Assembly (NCBI RefSeq): GCF_036226605.1 | Contig: NZ_CP109000.1 | Coordinates: forward strand, 5,266,501 to 5,330,500 | Source: Streptomyces sp. NBC_00704 | GTDB lineage: Bacteria > Actinomycetota > Actinomycetes > Streptomycetales > Streptomycetaceae | Direction: 5' to 3' | Length of the DNA: 64,000 nt | Part shown: positions 62,255 to 64,000 of the stretch, in pieces | How the letters are laid out: every line of letters begins with the position of its first letter | Numbering within the stretch: the first letter of the stretch is position 1 | Made by a program: the position numbers and the translations under genes | Notes under the pieces: model-generated | Told to the model about the DNA's origin: nothing | The model's database searches: none | Seen by the model: the letters and a program-made list of their open reading frames with translations, nothing else

Positions 62255-62578
62255 GTGACCTACGTCATCGCGCAGCCTTGTGTCGACGTGAAGGACAAGG
62301 CCTGCATCGAAGAGTGCCCGGTCGACTGTATCTACGAGGGCCAGCGGTCCTTGTACATCCACCCGGACGAATGCGTCGACTGCGGCGCCTGTGAGCCGGT
62401 CTGCCCGGTCGAGGCGATCTTCTACGAGGACGACACTCCGGAGGAGTGGAAGGACTACTACAAGGCGAACGTCGAGTTCTTCGACGACCTCGGCTCGCCC
62501 GGCGGCGCCAGCAAGCTGGGTCTGATCGAGCGCGACCACCCCTTCGTCGCCGCGCTGCCGCCGCAGGCGGCCGAGTAA
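62255..62578 (+). CDS. fdxA: Seven-iron ferredoxin (FdxA type)
   Basis: A 107-residue ferredoxin with a 3Fe-4S and a 4Fe-4S cluster. The N-terminal set is C9, C17 and C21 (with the CP in EECPVDCIYEG), and the second is CVDCGACEPVCPVEAIF. The C-terminal 50 residues are the extension typical of Mycobacterium/Streptomyces FdxA. GTG 62255 follows GAGGAACGA. It donates electrons to cytochromes P450 or other reductases. A long hairpin terminator follows. Confidence 0.95.
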   Translation: MTYVIAQPCVDVKDKACIEECPVDCIYEGQRSLYIHPDECVDCGACEPVCPVEAIFYEDDTPEEWKDYYKANVEFFDDLGSPGGASKLGLIERDHPFVAALPPQAAE

Positions 62579-62605
62579 TCCGCAGCAGCGGCCCGTACTC
62601 CGTGC

Positions 62606-62662
62606 CGCCTCGGTCCCGTACGGCCTGATCCCGCCCGATCGCCGTACGGGGCCGAGGCGTTT
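62606..62662 (+). terminator. Terminator after fdxA
   Basis: A 19-bp stem (left arm 62606-62624, right arm 62641-62659, one T-G pair) with a 16-base loop, followed by TTT. It ends 29 bases before the dapC start, so dapC needs its own promoter or read-through. Confidence 0.85.
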
Positions 62663-62691
62663 GCCGTCCGTACGAAAGTGAGCCAGTCACC

Positions 62692-63786
62692 GTGTCCTCC
62701 GCAGTCTCCGACCGCCTTCCCACGTTTCCCTGGGACAAGCTGGAGCCGTACAAGAAGACGGCCGCAGCGCACCCGGACGGCATCGTCGACCTGTCGGTCG
62801 GCACCCCGGTCGACCCGGTTCCCGACCTGATCCAGAAGGCCCTGGTCGACGCCGCGGACTCGCCCGGCTACCCGACCGTGTGGGGCACCCCGGCCCTGCG
62901 GGACGCGATCACCGGCTGGCTGGAGCGCCGCCTGGGCGCCCGCGAGGTCACCCACCGCCACGTCCTGCCGATCGTCGGCTCCAAGGAGCTGGTGGCCTGG
63001 CTGCCGACCCAGCTCGGCCTCGGCCCCGGCGACCGGGTGGCCTTCCCGCGGCTGGCCTACCCGACGTACGAGGTGGGCGCCCGGCTGGCCCGCGCGCAGT
63101 ACGAGGTCTACGACGACCCCACCGACCTCGACCCGGCCGGCCTCAGGCTGCTCTGGCTGAACTCGCCGTCCAACCCCACCGGCCGGGTCCTGTCCCAGGC
63201 GGAACTGACCCGGATCGTCGCCTGGGCGCGGCGGCACGGGGTGCTGGTTTTCTCCGACGAGTGCTACCTGGAGCTGGGCTGGGAGGCCGACCCGGTCTCG
63301 GTCCTGCACCCGGACGTCAACGGCGGCTCCTACGAGGGCGTCGTCGCGGTCCACTCGCTCTCCAAGCGCTCCAACCTGGCCGGGTACCGCGCGGCCTTCC
63401 TGGCGGGCGACCTGGCCGTCCTCGGCCCCCTGCTGGAGATCCGCAAGCACGGCGGCATGATGACGTCGGCGCCCACCCAGGCGGCGGTCGTGGCCGCGCT
63501 CGGCGACGACGGCCACGTCCGCGAGCAGCGCGAACGCTACGCGGCCCGCCGCGCCCTCCTGCGCGAGGCGCTGCTCTCCCACGGCTTCCGCATCGAGCAC
63601 AGCGAGGCCAGCCTGTACCTGTGGGCGACGCGGGACGAGTCCTGCTGGACCACGGTCGCCGACCTGGCCGGCCGGGGCATCCTGGTGGCCCCCGGCGACT
63701 TCTACGGCGAGGCGGGCGAGCGCTTCGTGCGCGTGGCCCTCACGGCGACGGACGAGCGGGTGCGCGCCGCGGTCGGACGCCTGTAA
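62692..63786 (+). CDS. dapC: Succinyldiaminopimelate transaminase
   Basis: A 364-residue fold-type I PLP aminotransferase of the actinobacterial DapC family. N-terminal SVGTPVDPVP marks the aspartate-aminotransferase-like core; LNSPSNPTGRVLS carries the conserved Asn, FSDECYLELGW the Asp and Tyr, and the PLP Lys is K225 in SLSKRSNLAGYR. It performs the amino transfer in lysine and meso-diaminopimelate synthesis for peptidoglycan. GTG 62692 has GAAAGTGAG upstream. It follows fdxA as in other actinobacteria. Confidence 0.93.
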   Translation: MSSAVSDRLPTFPWDKLEPYKKTAAAHPDGIVDLSVGTPVDPVPDLIQKALVDAADSPGYPTVWGTPALRDAITGWLERRLGAREVTHRHVLPIVGSKELVAWLPTQLGLGPGDRVAFPRLAYPTYEVGARLARAQYEVYDDPTDLDPAGLRLLWLNSPSNPTGRVLSQAELTRIVAWARRHGVLVFSDECYLELGWEADPVSVLHPDVNGGSYEGVVAVHSLSKRSNLAGYRAAFLAGDLAVLGPLLEIRKHGGMMTSAPTQAAVVAALGDDGHVREQRERYAARRALLREALLSHGFRIEHSEASLYLWATRDESCWTTVADLAGRGILVAPGDFYGEAGERFVRVALTATDERVRAAVGRL

Positions 63787-63848
63787 CCGGTACCGACGAC
63801 GACGGCGCCCGCACCGCCGCGACGCTCGTCCCCACTCTGGAGGTTGCC

Positions 63849-64000
63849 ATGCCCAAGGCCTACTGGGTCAGCGTCTACCGCACCGTTTCCGACCCCGAGA
63901 AGCTCGCCGCCTACGGCAAGCTGGCCCGCCTGGCCGTCCAGCCCTGGGGCGGCCGGACCTTCGTCCGCGGCGGCCGGGTCGTGGCGTACGACGCCGGAAT
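63849..64000 (+). CDS. DUF1330 protein (5' end, cut by window end)
   Basis: The first 50 codons of a small protein begin MPKAYWVSVYRTVSDPEK and continue with a Tyr and Gly-rich segment (AYGKLARLAVQPWGG), the N-terminal pattern of the DUF1330 dimeric alpha/beta-barrel family, usually about 95 residues long. CTGGAGG lies 8 bases upstream of the ATG. The end is outside the window. Confidence 0.8.
   Translation, partial: MPKAYWVSVYRTVSDPEKLAAYGKLARLAVQPWGGRTFVRGGRVVAYDAG

Overview
The window looks like chromosome of a Streptomyces species. It is very GC-rich with strong GC bias at third codon positions, uses many GTG starts, packs genes with ATGA/GTGA overlaps, and carries gene families typical of the genus: a BldK-type oligopeptide importer, mycothiol MshB, SARP regulators, SpoIIE-type phosphatases, and the XRE/DUF397/ATP-binding trio. 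I saw no tRNA, rRNA, insertion sequence, prophage or CRISPR array.

Positions 1-8732 form one plus-strand run of translationally linked genes: the tail of an unidentified gene, a sugar-isomerase-like TIM barrel, a PAPS-dependent sulfotransferase, an ATP-grasp ligase, a family-2 glycosyltransferase, then cysC, cysD and cysN (PAPS supply) and the ATPase and permease of an Ssu/Tau-type importer. No PAPS reductase is present, so the block looks dedicated to sulfating a small molecule rather than to making cysteine. This is the best candidate here for an undescribed pathway.

Positions 8976-19820 hold conserved housekeeping and regulatory genes: a DUF4190/septum-formation-like membrane protein, a GntR/HutC regulator, a small SPOR-like protein, a Nudix hydrolase, a single-domain HATPase, a PAS-PAS-GAF-PP2C-HATPase regulator, an unknown membrane protein with a 14-residue repeat, and an anchored GH18-like protein. 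Positions 19836-23740 (minus strand) are a succinate dehydrogenase operon (small protein, five-helix membrane subunit, SdhA, SdhB). Divergent from it are an unusual oligopeptide-binding lipoprotein and typA.

Positions 28717-34051 hold a DUF664/DinB protein, a giant AfsR-like SARP-NB-ARC-TPR regulator and a small SARP facing it. An array of 11-bp direct repeats lies upstream of the large regulator. Positions 34678-48094 carry two complete, closely related five-gene oligopeptide importers of the BldK/Opp type. They are separated by a small secreted beta-rich protein (minus strand) and a small Xre regulator. A prolyl-oligopeptidase-type peptidase follows (48258-50384), so peptide uptake and hydrolysis are neighbours.

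Positions 50563-53613 contain a tiny membrane protein, the DUF397-XRE(DUF5753)-HATPase trio and mshB. The rest is housekeeping: a DUF6113-like membrane protein, a large Gly/Pro-rich anchored protein, a drug-type ABC-2 exporter with its own NarL/DesK-type two-component system, a SirB1-like protein, a GNAT acetyltransferase, seven-iron ferredoxin, succinyl-diaminopimelate aminotransferase, and the start of a DUF1330 protein cut by the window end. Strong intrinsic-terminator-like hairpins separate most transcription units.
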